A stretch of DNA of 64,000 nt from Davidsoniella eucalypti (taxonomy: Eukaryota; Ascomycota; Sordariomycetes; Microascales; Ceratocystidaceae): contig RMBW01000010.1 in assembly GCA_004009845.1 (NCBI GenBank), forward strand, positions 124,001-188,000, read 5' to 3'. The position numbers and the translations under genes were made by a program. Position 1 is the first letter of the stretch; every line of letters starts with the position of its first letter. This document shows, piece by piece, positions 1 through 12,436 of the stretch. The notes beneath the pieces are model-generated. The model made no database searches and had not been told where the DNA came from. It was given only the letters and a program-made list of their open reading frames with translations.

Positions 1-2
1 GC

Positions 3-215
3 GTATCTCTGGCCTTTGAATACCTAGTCTCCCATGCCAATGACCCAGATGGCGATGGCAATACGGACCCAAAGGGCCCCGAACTACTGAGATTGTCACG
101 CTCGCTAGCAGCATTCGTCGTAATAGGCTTGGTAGCCTGGACAGCTACTCTAGTGTTAAATGTTCTACGGACCGTTGACCGGCTTTCAGAACATGAGCGC
201 GAGCGACGCTTCTAA
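3..215 (+). CDS. C-terminus of a membrane protein (5' end outside window)
   Basis: An open frame enters from the left edge (codons start at base 3) and stops with TAA at 213-215, giving about 70 residues. It holds an acidic, Asp/Gly-rich stretch (DPDGDGNTDPKG). A clear hydrophobic segment follows (about LAAFVVIGLVAWTATLVL), then a basic, charged tail ending HERERRF. This looks like the last transmembrane helix and cytosolic tail of an integral membrane protein. The base composition is richer in G+C than the DNA that follows, which supports coding. I do not recognise the family. The upstream sequence is needed to name it, and the segment could also be the last exon of a longer gene. Confidence 0.6.
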   Translation, partial: VSLAFEYLVSHANDPDGDGNTDPKGPELLRLSRSLAAFVVIGLVAWTATLVLNVLRTVDRLSEHERERRF

Positions 216-2998
216 TTCTTCTATCTTTTTTTTGGTTTCTTATTTTGTTACTCATTCGTTTTGCGAGATTTCTATTCCCTGTTTCAATCTGACGCCGTCG
301 TCACTTTCGTCTTATGCTGGATTTCCAAACAGCACTGCATGAGACCAGCCGTTTCTCAAGCCTACGCTTAATCTGTCAATACCCCCCCTTCCTTGGTGTC
401 TTACACTAAACTACTACTATAACCACACTTTCATCGACCCAAATACTAGTTATACTTCCCATCGAGTGCATTTTTCTGGCGTATACTATGTATGGCCCCT
501 ATAGAGCCTATATGTCATATTTCAATCACATTCTGTTGCTATATTCACCACTACTATCACTATATCCCTGTTCCAACTTATTCAGATATTCACTCGGGTG
601 GTTACTCATATTCATTCGCTCAAAATATCAACCTTGGGAGCCTGTCTCAAGGATATTGTACTTTTGCTTTTGTTCTATTTCTACCTGTTTTCATTCATGG
701 GTTAGGCGTTTTCATTATACCTGGAGTCGGGGGGAACAAAAACAACAATTCTGGAAAATTTCACTCAAAAATTAAAATATCACTTTTCGTTTTCTCCAAG
801 TACGTATGGTTCGTGATTTATTTAAGTTTTATTTCTTGATGTGCGGCTTTTATATAATTCTGACGTACATAATCTATTGTGCCGTGATTCATGGATTTGA
901 CAAGTCATGACTGACAAACGGGTTTCCTTTCGTGTAATTTTCTTTGAAGGGTTGTTATATGTTGTACGAATCTCGAGGCTGGAGTTGTTGTTATTTGGCG
1001 GTGAAGCATTTAGAATTGTTCGATGGATAACTATAGCGCCTATTTCTACTTCAACAGGCTCTATGAAGCCAGCCTAGGCAAAGTATCAAGCACAATCTAT
1101 ACAGGAAGTCTATGATACACGCCAGTCCAACGCTATATATTGAATCCTCATTGGTCCCGAGCTCGTTTGTCACTTTGACTTTTTTGTACTGGTTGAAATT
1201 TGGTGAACAGTACCTCAATTAGCAATTGAACTGATTAGTAAGTGTCATAACTATAGTAAATAGAGCTAATGAGTTGATTACTTGAGTTAACTTGATCCTA
1301 CTTCGGCATCCTGGAGTACCCATTCAATACATGGTGATCTTATGCATGATAACCTATGTATCTAGAGCCTCAAGTATACACCTTTAGGCATATGTAGTCA
1401 TATTCTTCTGGGTATTACTTGAACATCGTAGTTATAATGCTAGGCTTATGATGTGCCTTGACCGTGTGTGTATATAAAGTGCTGGTTTAATGTGGCTCGT
1501 CGTTTATAATAACCAATAGCAATTATGTTTTATATCTCAGCTCTTCAACATAGCATCGATTCAAAGTATGAAACAAAACAACAGCGTTTTGTTTGGTCGT
1601 GGTAAACACAGCTAGCTAGCATTCCACATTGCCAAAAGCACCGTCGCCGACTACTGGAAGAGGAAAAGGCCTGTTGCACTATTTTGTGCACTTACAAGGC
1701 ATGTTACATTCCTAGATGGATCGGTCTTGAGTAAAAGCAAAAAAAATAGAGAGAGGAAACGGCGACAATGGTGCCTAAAAGGGCGGCCTCCCTTGCGCGG
1801 GCCTTTATGGGAATCCAAGCTCGCGCCCTAAGTTCTGTACTTGGGTTTCGTCTTGATTTCTGTTTGATCTTGGCTCACTTGAGCTAGCATTTCAACCATC
1901 TCAAGGGGAACGGCCTCTCTCAGCAGCATGATCCTTTTTTGCAACGACATCGCGAGATTTTGGTGCTATACCACACTGAATAGGCGCCAAAGATGGCATG
2001 TGAAGATGAGAACTAAGATTATTACCTATATTGTAAGCCCCACAGTTAGCATAGCCCAATTGACAACTCAAATCTAGACCAAGGCCCTGTGCTTCGATAT
2101 TGTCTAACGAGCAGCCTTGGAAACGAAGGAGGAAACGAAGGACAGGAGAACCAAAGCGAACTCGCATTATACTACCTACGTCACTATACATACAACTTGG
2201 GCTATCGATGCAGTCTTGCAGGTTGTTTGTAGGCTTTTTGGCAGGCTTTGGGTCGAGATTCAACTGTGAGAGCACCAAGGCATACAATACAATGTTGGCC
2301 GAATGGAGGCTGTTGGTACGATAAGGAGGATAAGCTAGACGAATGGCAAGCTTACTCTGAGGCTGCTACATAAGGGAGAATATCGAATAAGCAGGCTCTA
2401 CTGATATTGCCATATTGCGGGCTCTATGCAACGGTGATTTGATGGACTTGATCACGACCTATTTGCATAACGATTGTAATAAGCTTACTTCACAGCGTAG
2501 CATCTCATGCCGTTCTACATATAGTTATGTATATTTGTTTTGGCATTGAAAAAAAGAATCGAGTCTTGTCGTTATTTTCCATTATCAAGCTCACATATCT
2601 ATCAGCCTTCTGCAAGCAAACAATTTTCGATACACAGCCCAAGATTTTCTTAATCCGTCTTGTTATTGTTCTTTTACTAGCCCCTCTAAAAAGCATTTCT
2701 TCTTGTCAGAGACCTCCCACGCGGCACACACTTAGCCTATTATTTTTTTTTCCTTTCCATCATCATAGCCTTTTTATTTTGATTTTCTACCATATTCTTT
2801 TTTTGAGCCTGAGCCAACACTCTACAATAATTATTTCCCAATAATCTCTTCACGAAGCATAAGGTGGATAGGCAATTGGATTATCGAGGTCTTGATTTTT
2901 CAATATCTAACAAGCGAACAAAAATAAAGAAAAACAAAGAGCCGACAGAAAAACCTGCGCATTCTCTTCCCCAACAGACTGAAAGCCGTCCGATTTAC
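216..2998. other. Intergenic stretch, no supported gene
   Basis: AT-rich sequence with no frame that looks coding. The longest frame (1901-2287, minus strand) is 128 codons with unremarkable composition, no recognisable motif and no splice context. A perfect GCTAGCTAGC palindrome lies at 1611-1620. The first few hundred bases are probably the 3' untranslated region of the truncated gene on the left, and the right part is promoter of the gene starting at 3194. Confidence 0.5.
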
Positions 2999-3193
2999 AG
3001 AGTATATATACCTGTTATCATCGCCGACGAAACCGGTTGTTTCCTGGGCCGTTTATCGTTGTATTTCCTGGTATCGCCTTACCTTGTTTTGTGCAACCAA
3101 CCCAATCTCTCATTGTCTCTTGCCCACACACCTATACTTTCTCTTTACTCATTCACTCCCTTCTTTCTCATACTCACTCACCGTCGTCTCATC
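2999..3193 (+). promoter_or_regulatory. Probable core promoter and 5' leader of the KHE-like gene
   Basis: A TATA-like element (GTATATATA) lies near 3002-3010. It is followed by a pyrimidine-rich leader (CTCTCATTGTCTCTTGCC and similar) running to the ATG at 3194. CT-rich leaders just upstream of the start codon are common in filamentous ascomycetes. The frame stays open upstream of 3194 by chance, back to a GTG near 2864, but the leader has no coding character and the first ATG begins a good mitochondrial presequence. Confidence 0.4.
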
Positions 3194-4800
3194 ATGAGAC
3201 TATACCTGCTACCCGTCTCTACGAAGCGTACGCTTCTGTACGCCCAGCGTCTCAACACCACCGCAGCCTCCAATGCCTCATTCCACGACCGTCTCGTCCA
3301 ACGCGCCGCCACCATGTGGTCTTCTTGGGAGGCCAGAGAAAACGGCTGGCAAAAGCACACCGTCGTCTACGGCAACAAGATTCTGCGTCACATTTCCATG
3401 GAAGAATGGTCCTTGAAGAGCGTGCCGCCGCTATCGCCAGAGCTCAAGAAGCTCGACGCAGCAGCGTCTGGAGCGGCGCTAGTATCTGAAAAGTCGTCTG
3501 CGGCGCTGGAGCCGGTGGAGGTCGTGTATCCACCGTCGGCAATCAGGCAAGACGAAGTTCCCGTCGTGCTGCGAAGGCTCGCTACGGAACGTCAAGCCAT
3601 GCATCGTCGCAGTCTCATTTGGTGCTGTATCGGCATGCCTATCGCCGTACCGTTTGCCGCAGTTCCTGTGTAAGTTCCCTCTGATTCACCCCAGTCGTAC
3701 TCACATATATGTTTACCATCCGATATATCACGATATGAAATACGTGAGGAAGAAAGAGTTCCCACATGGCATGCAAGCGAACCAGGCAATATATAGGCTA
3801 TCGACTCATGGTCGTATGTATATATTATCCCTGTTTCTTTCTACGGACATGTGTCAGTTGGCCCAAAGTACTGGCAACTGCATATCAAGTGCATACATAT
3901 GTTTGGGATCTTCGCTTCGCATCGAAGTTCTATAATACGCACTTGATTGTTTGGACTTCTTTTTTATCTGTCTGTTCATATCGATGATCATACACACCCC
4001 CTCTACTCCCTCATGCGCCCTTCCCGTCATATTCGGTTTTCTACCAACTTTGTAAAAATAACGGAAGAAAATCTCTGAAACACCATTCTCCATTGTTATA
4101 CATCACAACGTTCTATATATAACCAAGAACTTGGACATTAGGCTAACAACGTCGCAGAATCCCCAATATCCCGCTCTTTTATCTCATGTACCGGGCGTGG
4201 TCACACTGGAAAGCCATTGCCGGCGGTAAGCACATCCAGTTCCTGCTCAACCGGAATCTACTTCAGTTGCGTGAGACGCCCCAACTAGACAAGGCGTATC
4301 TACAGAACAAGGTACAAAGCATCCAACAGCAACAGGGACAACAAGCACAGGAAAAGCTGTTGTTGTCCGATTCGGGCGTAGAGACCCTAACCCAAGAGCT
4401 GGGTATTCCCGAGATTCACACCGAACTAGACCGTGCCGTCTTCCAAGTCCAGAAATCAATCACCAAGGAATCCGAGCTCTCTTCTTCCACTACTACTTCT
4501 CTACCTCCTGTCGCTACCTCACCCGCCGCATCGTCATCTTCAGTGGCCTTCACGTCTAGCGCCCACGTCGTATCTGAAAAGGATGTTTCTCATTCATCTG
4601 CCTATCACGCCGACAAGAAACACTGGAAGCACGACAAGAAGCATTCGAGCAAGTCTTCGCCTGCCATCGCTGTCGAAGGTAAGCCTTGGAAGGCCGAGAA
4701 GAAGGCTGCCAAAGACTCTTTCTCTACCACTTCTAGCAAATCTGGCCATCAAAACAAAGAGAAGAATGAGAAGTTCCAGAAGCGCAAGATGTATGCTTAA
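3194..4800 (+). CDS. Mitochondrial K+/H+ exchange-related inner-membrane protein (Mit_KHE1 family)
   Basis: Two exons, 3194-3669 and 4158-4800, encode about 372 residues. The intron (3670-4157) has a GTAAGT donor and a CAG acceptor, and the phase (2+1) restores one frame. The protein starts with a basic, Ser/Leu-rich mitochondrial presequence (MRLYLLPVSTKRTLLYAQR). A charged helical region with Trp residues follows (MWSSWEARENGW). Around residues 138-170 there is a hydrophobic pair split by the intron (SLIWCCIGMPIAVPFAAVPV then IPNIPLFYLMYRAWSHWKA). That PNIP-FYL-YRAWSHW signature is typical of the Mit_KHE1 family (yeast YDL183C), which is needed for K+/H+ exchange across the inner mitochondrial membrane. 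The C-terminal third is Ser/Lys-rich, with several HDKKH-like stretches, and is probably disordered. The transport role itself is inferred from the family. Confidence 0.82.
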
Positions 4801-6273
4801 AAGTATGAAAGAATAGAAGGAAGGTCAAATGAATCAACATTAAAAAATCCAAAAAGATAATAAGCAGAAACAAAAAAAGCTTATCATTTGTTTGACCATT
4901 TCCATTTCTTCGCTTTATAAAATCTTCTGCGGCAAGCGAAACAATCTGATCAAGTGAGGCGTGTATATATAACAAATATACCCCAAGTCGGCTTCTTTCA
5001 ACTCGGCTATTGTTATTATCTCATCACCGCCGCTGATCGTCTCAGCTATTCTTCGGATCGGTTGATCTTTTATACCACCTTTGCTTTTGCAGTCGTACTA
5101 TACGACTAGAAAAAAAAAATTCCATGGCTAAGCAACCCGTTTCATCTATTTTAATACGCTCAAGTCTCCAAAGCCTCAATCGCTCGTTTCACGTTCCCTT
5201 ATTCACCCAATCTATCTTTTTTTTTTTTCCTATGTCATATCATTTGTACGTTTTATAGCGGCTACTAGTTTTGTTACAGTTTTCTATTGTTCTTGTGGTA
5301 CATGACTTGAACTTTTTATTTCCTCATTTGTGATGGTCTTTATGATATTTGATGACTACGTTTTACCGGTTTTCTTAAGAGACATGATTTATCATTAAAA
5401 TAAAAATATTAACAATAACAATCATGATATTCACATGGAAACAATTCATACAATAAATACACTGAGTGAAGGAACAAAATTTTGGGGGAAACCATGGCAT
5501 ATTTGCCATGATATTTGTGATATTTAGATGTTATATACAGGTTTACATCATATATGGACTGATATATCATCGAGTTGTTCCTTAAATTTTTGGTGTAGAC
5601 CAATGGTAAGCAAGCAAGATAGAAGAACCAAGTAAAACTCCGCCCAGAAGATGTGATATATCGTGATAGAAGAAAGAAAAAAAGAAAAAAGAAAGAATAG
5701 TGGATGGTTGTTTATCGATGTCTGTTGGAAACATGATAAAAGAAGCACTGAACTCCAGAACGCTGTGCTTCCGAGTAATAAGAAAAAGGCAAAAAAGACA
5801 AGGCCATTGGTGTGTGTATATCTAGATACAGTCATCCGGGGAACGCCTAACAAGATGTTCCAAAGAAGCAGGAAAGAAAAAGCAGGTATGCAGCCAGACC
5901 GTGTAAAAGTGAGCAAAAAGAAAGGAACAGAGCAAGAAAAGTCTATGGTATCAGACACCATTGATTGCAATGCGACGAAGAGAATGAATAAATGGTTGTA
6001 AAAAAAATTGAAGTCGAGACAGGTTGAAAAGAAAGGTTATAATGAAATAAAAAGGGCTGTGTTGTGCTGTATGACCAAACAAAGATCCAAGAAACTGGAC
6101 CAAAGATCGCTTTCTTCCCTCCGTTCGTCCGTCATTAGAATTAAGGTAGTCAAAAAAGAAACTCTAGAGTGTTGAGCATGCCCAATGATTTACTTGAGCA
6201 GAGGCAGTTCGAGTGAAAAGAAGAGGTATGTTTTTTATATGAATATTTTACGGTGCTTGTGATATTGTGTGCG
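4801..6273. other. Intergenic region between convergent genes
   Basis: AT-rich sequence between the 3' ends of the KHE-like gene (+) and the small orphan gene (-), so no promoter is required here. It contains A/T homopolymers and purine-rich AGAAAGAAAAAAAG stretches around 5670-5700. The frames in it (5548-5970 minus, 5663-6001 plus) are low-complexity Lys/Phe-rich readings of these tracts and are not supported as genes. Confidence 0.5.
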
Positions 6274-6960
6274 TTACGCATAAGACCGCGCCGGCCGTCT
6301 AAATAACGGCTCGAACTGCATCAACGCGTAGAGACACAAGAAACCTAGAGCAGCCATAAGTCTGCGCATGGTCAGGACGAACGGCAAAACGGTATGCGAC
6401 GGCACCAACTCGATCGCGCGGCACTCTTCCAGGTCGGCGGCGGCTTGCAAGAAGCAGTCCTCTTCAGAAGGCTGGTCCTTGTCAGCGTCAGATGAGCGCA
6501 CAGCCGAGGCGGTAGAGAAGCGCATCATGAACAGAGAGACCAGTGGCAGAGGAAGAATCTCGAGGAGAGCCATAAGAGGCTCGCGAACGCGAAGCATGGC
6601 AGAGGAAGCGACCAGCTGGTTGTGTGCGGAAGACAGCTCGTCATCGAATGAGGCTAGTGGTTCGGTCATGGCTACCAGTTCGCGCTCCAAGTCCTCGGCG
6701 GTCTTCTTGGCTGCGGTACCTGCAGCAGTCTTGCCAAAACGCGGTGGCATGGGCGCCGGCGAGGATGCTAGCGAAGTGGTGATGATGTGGGCGTTAAAGG
6801 CCTCGCTGGCCTTGCGGCGCAACAGGCGCTGGGTCGGGCTGAGGTGGGATGTGCGGCGCGCAGTGACGATTTTCCGGCGCTTTTGGGGGGCGGCAGCGGC
6901 CTTGTTCTCTGGGTTCAGTGGTGATGACACCAGTGGCCTATAAAGTGTGAGGGTAGCCAT
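6274..6960 (-). CDS. Hypothetical protein with C-terminal hydrophobic segments
   Basis: A single uninterrupted frame of 228 codons, with ATG at 6960 and TAA at 6276-6274. It is clearly more G+C-rich than its flanks, the best sign that it is a real gene. The N-terminus is basic, with a possible nuclear or mitochondrial targeting patch (PQKRRKIVTARR) and the string SPTQRLLRRKASEAF; I have seen comparable strings in uncharacterised ascomycete proteins. A short Glu-rich helical part follows (AEDLERELVAMTEP). Then come two hydrophobic segments, about residues 124-145 (LMALLEILPLPLVSLFMM) and 190-218 (VLPFVLTMRRLMAALGFLCLYALM), which suggest a membrane-anchored protein with its tail inside. I do not recognise a domain and assign no function. 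The gene borders an 11.7-kb gene-free region on its 5' side. Confidence 0.6.
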   Translation of the reverse strand: MATLTLYRPLVSSPLNPENKAAAAPQKRRKIVTARRTSHLSPTQRLLRRKASEAFNAHIITTSLASSPAPMPPRFGKTAAGTAAKKTAEDLERELVAMTEPLASFDDELSSAHNQLVASSAMLRVREPLMALLEILPLPLVSLFMMRFSTASAVRSSDADKDQPSEEDCFLQAAADLEECRAIELVPSHTVLPFVLTMRRLMAALGFLCLYALMQFEPLFRRPARSYA

Positions 6961-9900
6961 GGTTTGCGGTGATATGTTGTGATGTGGTGTGGTTGTATAT
7001 ATGGCGTTGAGGTATCTGTCTAATGTTTGTCACTTAGAGTGCAGATCCAGAGATGGGCGGTCGAAATCTGGGTTCTAAAATCCAGGACACGCAGGTCTTT
7101 ATTGACAAGACCGAAGACAGATAGAAAGATAGCTAGCGCTGGATCGAGGGACAAGAGTATAGTATAGGAATGCGTGCCTTGGTATAGGGAGAATGAAGTT
7201 GTAAGTGCAAGCAAGTAGCAAGTGTGCAACAGAAGACTGGCGTTGAGGAATCTAGACAAGGAGATATAGTGAACAGTAGCAACAAGACCGACGGCTCATT
7301 CCAGTGGGGGGACAGGATCTTTTTGTTCTCTAAAGACCTAGTGCCTTCTGGGCCCTGGTATTTTCCTGGCTGCTCTTTGTCCTCTTGGGTACTGTTGGCT
7401 TTGGTGCTGAATGTCCAGGCGTTGTAGCGTCTCTGCGGCAGCCACGCAAGTTTTGTAAGAGAATCGAGGGAAAAAGGAGAGCACAAACAGAGCAGAAACA
7501 AGGACCAAGCCACACACGCACTCTGTAGAAATAAGAGAAGGGGTGTGGGAGTATAGCAAGCAAAGCAAAGCAAAGCAACCCAGTATGTTTTCTTTTCTAT
7601 TCGGGGTTTTTAGTCGTGCGACGAGAGAATGCGATAATTAAAAGAAGCAATAAAGAGGCGCTCAGAGAAAGGGAGTCGGAGTATTAAGAAGATGAGCAGT
7701 AGACGTAATAAAGAACAAACAAATCAACAGTAATAGAATAAGTCAAAGAGAAACAGGTTTCAAACGAGAGGACACTGAGGCACAAAAGGCAGCTCAGAAA
7801 CAGCAGGCGACGATGTATTTTCCAGCAGGCAGCGAGGCAATAGTCGGTTGATGATGCTGGCGATGGTGAGGGAAGAAGAAGAGAGAGATGCAGGAGGAAA
7901 ATCGTGGGAAGCAGTCTGGAAATCGGCGATAATAAACAAAACAAAATTGCAGCCAGGCCAATTTTATCTTGTGTTTGTCCTGTTTTCAGTGCCTATTCCC
8001 CATTTAAATTATAGGCGCTTGCAGCAGTGGAAATTTTCTATAGCAGTGTCCCCATTTGCCGATTTCAGAGATACGACACCCCCCTTCATCGATAGCGAAC
8101 GACATTTGTGCTGCGATTAGCAAGTTGTCAAGCAATGCGGCGATTAAATTGTAGCAGTCTTTTTTGTCTTTTTCTCTACTACAGTCGTCGTAACTCTGCT
8201 AGTGGGGAGATTTTCGCCCCCCGTCCAGATACGAAAGCGTGCTAAGGAAACATTCTCAGAGGACAATAAATATGAAAACATGGACAAAATGGGTCTAGCG
8301 GCCCTGTCCACTAAGCAACTAGCTCAGTTCACAAGGGCCTTGTAAACTAGCAGCTACAGATATTCTTCTCTCTTCACATTAGGAGGGGCGTGTAGAAACA
8401 AAGAAAGAAACATATGTACTGGACAAGTCGACTACTATCTGTCTATGGCAGGGCAGCCCACGCCACACCCACGATCCCATAATCCTAAGCTAAGAAGAGA
8501 AAAAGCGAGCATCTTTCTCTTTCTTTCGTCTCTTCCACCATCCATCATTGCGTCTTGCCCGGCAGCTATTGCATAGCATCGCAGGCTCGGTCGGCATTGT
8601 AGGCCTTGGTATTTGACATGCTGCATTGCTGCGATCTCTCAAGAACTCGGCTGGAGCAGAGTATGGCGATGTGTTTTCTATTCCTCATAAAGGCAAATAA
8701 AGACAAATATAACACAAACGTTTTCTGGAACATCGCGCCGGTTTCGGTAGCCTACCCAAGTAAACCCTTTTAGGCGGGACGACCCCCAACCTAATGAGGA
8801 GACAGGTCTCGTTTACAGGTCTCCCCTCCTGAATCTATACTACTGTCGAAACGAAATACAGCGGGGAGCATACTGAGATTGCAAAATGCAACCTTAAGCA
8901 TTCTGTCCATAGCAACCAGACGAACTCTTTCTTCCTTCCTAGCACTGCAAGCGTCCGAATGTTTATTTTGCTGTTCTGTTCTAATTAATCTGTGTTCCTC
9001 TTCGGCGGAGGCAGCGAATCACAGGCCAACAGACAATGGACGGTGCCGATGGAAGGGGGGAGGGGGTAGCTTTGATTCTAATTTCGATTATGCTTTTGCT
9101 TCTGCTTTTCCGTTCTTGGTTTTACTGCTATTCTGCGTCTTCTTCTTCTCTTCTAGCCAACCTACCCATATCCAATTTGCGGTGCCAGCAACGACCCCTG
9201 TTAGGCATCTTGCTTTTGGTTTCATTTTCACCATTCCATTATCTGCATACTACTAGATGTCCGTCTTGTTCTTTCTGCTTTCAGAAATGAGTAGCCAAGC
9301 AACGTAGAGATCCACGGCAATCTTTGCTTCTTCTTTTAGCGGCGGCCAAAGCCAAAAGCAACGCTACTATCTCGACTATCCTAGAGCCTCAATATGCCTC
9401 TGGTCTTTAAATATGAGGAAATACAACGCCATTTTGACGAAGAAATGAAGATCGCACACATGCCAGTTCTACAGAGCAAAAAGATAGCCCACGCTAACAA
9501 GAACTTCGGCATCTGAGTGCACACGAAGGATCTCGTAACGCCAGCGGCCGCTTACTTCAATAGATGCCATAGTGTACAGACAGGTACAACTATCTGTATA
9601 TTTGTGTTTATATGCCTGCATGTTGCTGCCGTATCTCGTCCGAGTCGGCCAATCATTGTTCACTCATGTCTTGACGAGCCCTGCTTAATTTTCTTGGTCT
9701 TTAGGCTTATTAGCAGACAGAAATCCCCGTGCCAGAGCGGAATTTGGGATTCGGGTGCTTTCTTTTCTCGGCCGCAAGTTCCTTAGCGAGAAAAACTTGA
9801 TAAATACTAAGAGAAAAGGAAGAAAAACAAGCCCCATCTTCCGGAGTCACGATAAACTAAATCGAGCCAGAAAAACATTCCACCTAATATCTCTTGGCTG

Positions 9901-11578
9901 AGCCTCTTCTCTACTAGTCAAGTGACGGTTTCGATAAGAACAAGAAAGACAGTGTGAGGGAAAAAAAAGTCTCGATATCAAAGTTCCAACTGAAATCCAT
10001 ACACCGGAGCTGTCCAAAAACGAGCAATAAATTCATCATCTTATTCCAAGCCCCGTTCAAAGCCATCAGGCCATGTTTTTCGTTTTTTTTTGCTGTTTTT
10101 TTTAATTATTTTTTATCAAGGTGGAAATGGCCATGTATACAAATGTAGAGCCAACAAAGTCAGACGGAAAAAGCACCAGTCAACACGGATACTATACTTT
10201 TTTCTTCTTTTTTTTCACTCGTATCGTATAGGCCCTGACCAATATCCCCCCCATCCTTGAACCTTAAGTCTCTGTCTATGGCAAACTACTACTGTAGCTC
10301 CAGAAATCACACATGGCGCTGTGCCGTAAAAGCAAGCCGTCGCACTAAGACGCCCAAACCAGACAGTGCCGAACCAAAGAACTCCATATGCCTCTATAAT
10401 ACACCTCTGATATATGGTCTTTGTAGTGCCACAACCGCAGCTAAGCCCAGCTCCGGCTTGGTCCCTGCGGTGCCGTTGCGCGGCCAAGGGCCACGATGCT
10501 AGACCTTTGGCCTGGTCTTTTCTTCATTCTTCCTATTGGCTTTTGTCTCCTCCATCTAGATAGGATAGTTCATGCTACTTGTTATTTTTTTAGACGAGCC
10601 GGAAGCTTTGTTCAATGGTCTAGACAGGCCTGTCAGCTCAAACCCCGATAGGCAAAGAGGGAAAGAGAAGATAAAAAAGCACAGAACCAGACTGCAAAAT
10701 GACAAAAACGAATGTCCAGATTGCTCTCTGGAAGGGTTTGCACCTTTCCTTCCCTTCGGAGGACCGTATCTCTTTGGACCATTAGCCGTGCTATGATATT
10801 TCCCTTGTTATTATTAGTTTATGCCATTCCTCATGTTGAGTTACATGCAACTGTCATACACAAACCATAAGTCACTATGCAAATCACCCACGACTATCGA
10901 CAACAATTAGAGTAGCAGAGGAGGACCCGTAAAAAAGGGCTGTGGTTAGATGGTATAGACCAAGCGAGACATAAACTATCATAATCGCCAGTTTGCTTTG
11001 AAAACTAATACATGCACATTTGGCATTCATACATATAATAGTCCTATGTATCAAACTCCAGCACAATGTTTGTGAGAGCCCAGGACAATATTTCTTGGTT
11101 TCATCCGATCTCAGCACTTGCCGTAGATTTCACAAGACCCCGCACAATTGTTATTACGAGAAACCACCAACTAGAATAAACACATGTCTGTTGAGAAGTA
11201 TCCTACATATATGCCTTCAGCCAAAGTATTCGCGATCAACAATACACTCACTGCCATCAATTATTTGTCCTTGCCATCAACTTTACACACTGCCATCAAC
11301 TGGCTTCTTCTTGCTTTCTCGCTACTACTCTAGTCTGTCCTCCAGGCCGAACAAAACAATGTATTAGAACACCTAATAACCAAGTTATGCCCTCTCGCTA
11401 GATGTATCCTGTAATAGACAGTAGCATCTTCTTCGCCCAAAATATGTTTGGCACCGCCCTGGCACTAGTAGAAGGTACTTTGCTATCACTTTAGCCTTTA
11501 ATTTTACCCTGTACTTTTGGACATTATTGCTAACTCTTGTGTATAAGCTCTGTCCATATCTGGAAATGAACCGACCGA
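6961..11578. other. Left part of an 11.7-kb gene desert
   Basis: No frame here has convincing coding character. The 5' leader of the small orphan gene probably occupies the first kilobase (7.0-8.1 kb). Read on the minus strand it is pyrimidine-rich and gives overlapping Leu/Cys/Ser-rich frames that are typical chance readings. A short CAAAG tandem repeat is at 7557-7577. Three direct copies of TGCCATCAA, 19-20 bp apart, are at 11252-11260, 11272-11280 and 11291-11299. I saw no tRNA-like TTCRA box pair, long inverted repeat or transposase motif. Confidence 0.4.
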
Positions 11579-12436
11579 GTGACTCTACTAAAGAGAGCAT
11601 TACTACATCATTCAGAGCACGTAAGACTTTCGAAGACATTTTGGCGCTCACTAGCTGGGGACTGCAGTCGGCTTGACGATTTTTTCCGGAATGAAATGGC
11701 ATTAGCAGTCTCGAGGGGAGAACATGTCAGCTATTGCCAGCAGTTTTGCCGACTTCTTCGTATATCAACATATCACACGAGCTTTCCGAATCTTCACTTT
11801 CTGCCTTGAGTGGTGATGTCGATGCTCACATTTGTGCCCTTCTACTTGCCGGATTGTACCGTAAGCCGTGGTGTATTTCCCCCGTCTACTTTACCAGAAG
11901 TGCTCGATACAGTCAAAACTTAGCTCAATATAGTTATATTGATAGCGATATCATGAGGGATGAGAAGAAGTAGTGTTACGAGACAATACCACACCGAACA
12001 GCGTGTCTCTGCTGAACATCAACAATTGCTTTACCCTTTAGACAAACGATACCAAAAAATTCAAGCTCTATATATCTCAGTCATCTCCCATCAGGTATTC
12101 TCTGTAAAGCAAATCTAGAGGCTCTCTTTGGCTCAGCTTCCCATCAGAGTATAATGTCTGCAATGCCTGCATCTCTCCCCGCAGGGGGAGTTTTCTTCAA
12201 TCGAATTATTCGGCTTGATTCAAATCCCTACCCCTAATGACATGTTCTACCTAAACAGCATATTGGTCGAAATCGACTGTACTCCTTCTCTCCGAGACGA
12301 AGCTAGGGACTATATCCAGATGGCTATCGAGGAACTAGAAATCAATATTGAACAGACCCCAGTACTCGGATTAGTGCTTTGTCTACACCTAGTAGTATTA
12401 GAGTCAACGCCAGACTCCACCACCCAGTCGACCTAA
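11579..12436 (+). pseudogene. Possible decayed gene (frame-shifted remnants)
   Basis: Three successive plus-strand segments in different frames each read like protein rather than noise. The first, about 11579-11750, includes RLDDFFRNEMALAVSRGEH. The second, about 11695-11973, includes ELSESSLSALSGDVDAHIC and ends ...SDIMRDEKK-stop. The third spans about 12061-12436, where a frame ending ...FFNRIIRLDSNPYP-stop is continued one frame over as TPNDMFYLNSILVEIDC and then SLRDEARDYIQMAIEELE. Together they suggest an old gene broken by frameshifts and stops. I recognise no family. The reading is an inference from amino-acid composition alone, and the frames could be coincidental. Confidence 0.25.

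Noticed and set aside
1901..2287. 128-codon minus-strand frame
   Set aside because: No domain, no splice or promoter context, and chance-like composition. It may be re-examined if transcripts are found.
2864..3193. Open frame upstream of the KHE-like ATG that would lengthen the protein by about 110 residues
   Set aside because: It starts only at a GTG, its composition is that of a CT-rich leader, and the ATG at 3194 begins a typical mitochondrial presequence.
7133..8120. Overlapping Leu/Cys/Ser-rich frames on the minus strand and one on the plus strand
   Set aside because: Pyrimidine-rich leader sequence read in several frames. Frames overlap each other with no preferred one.
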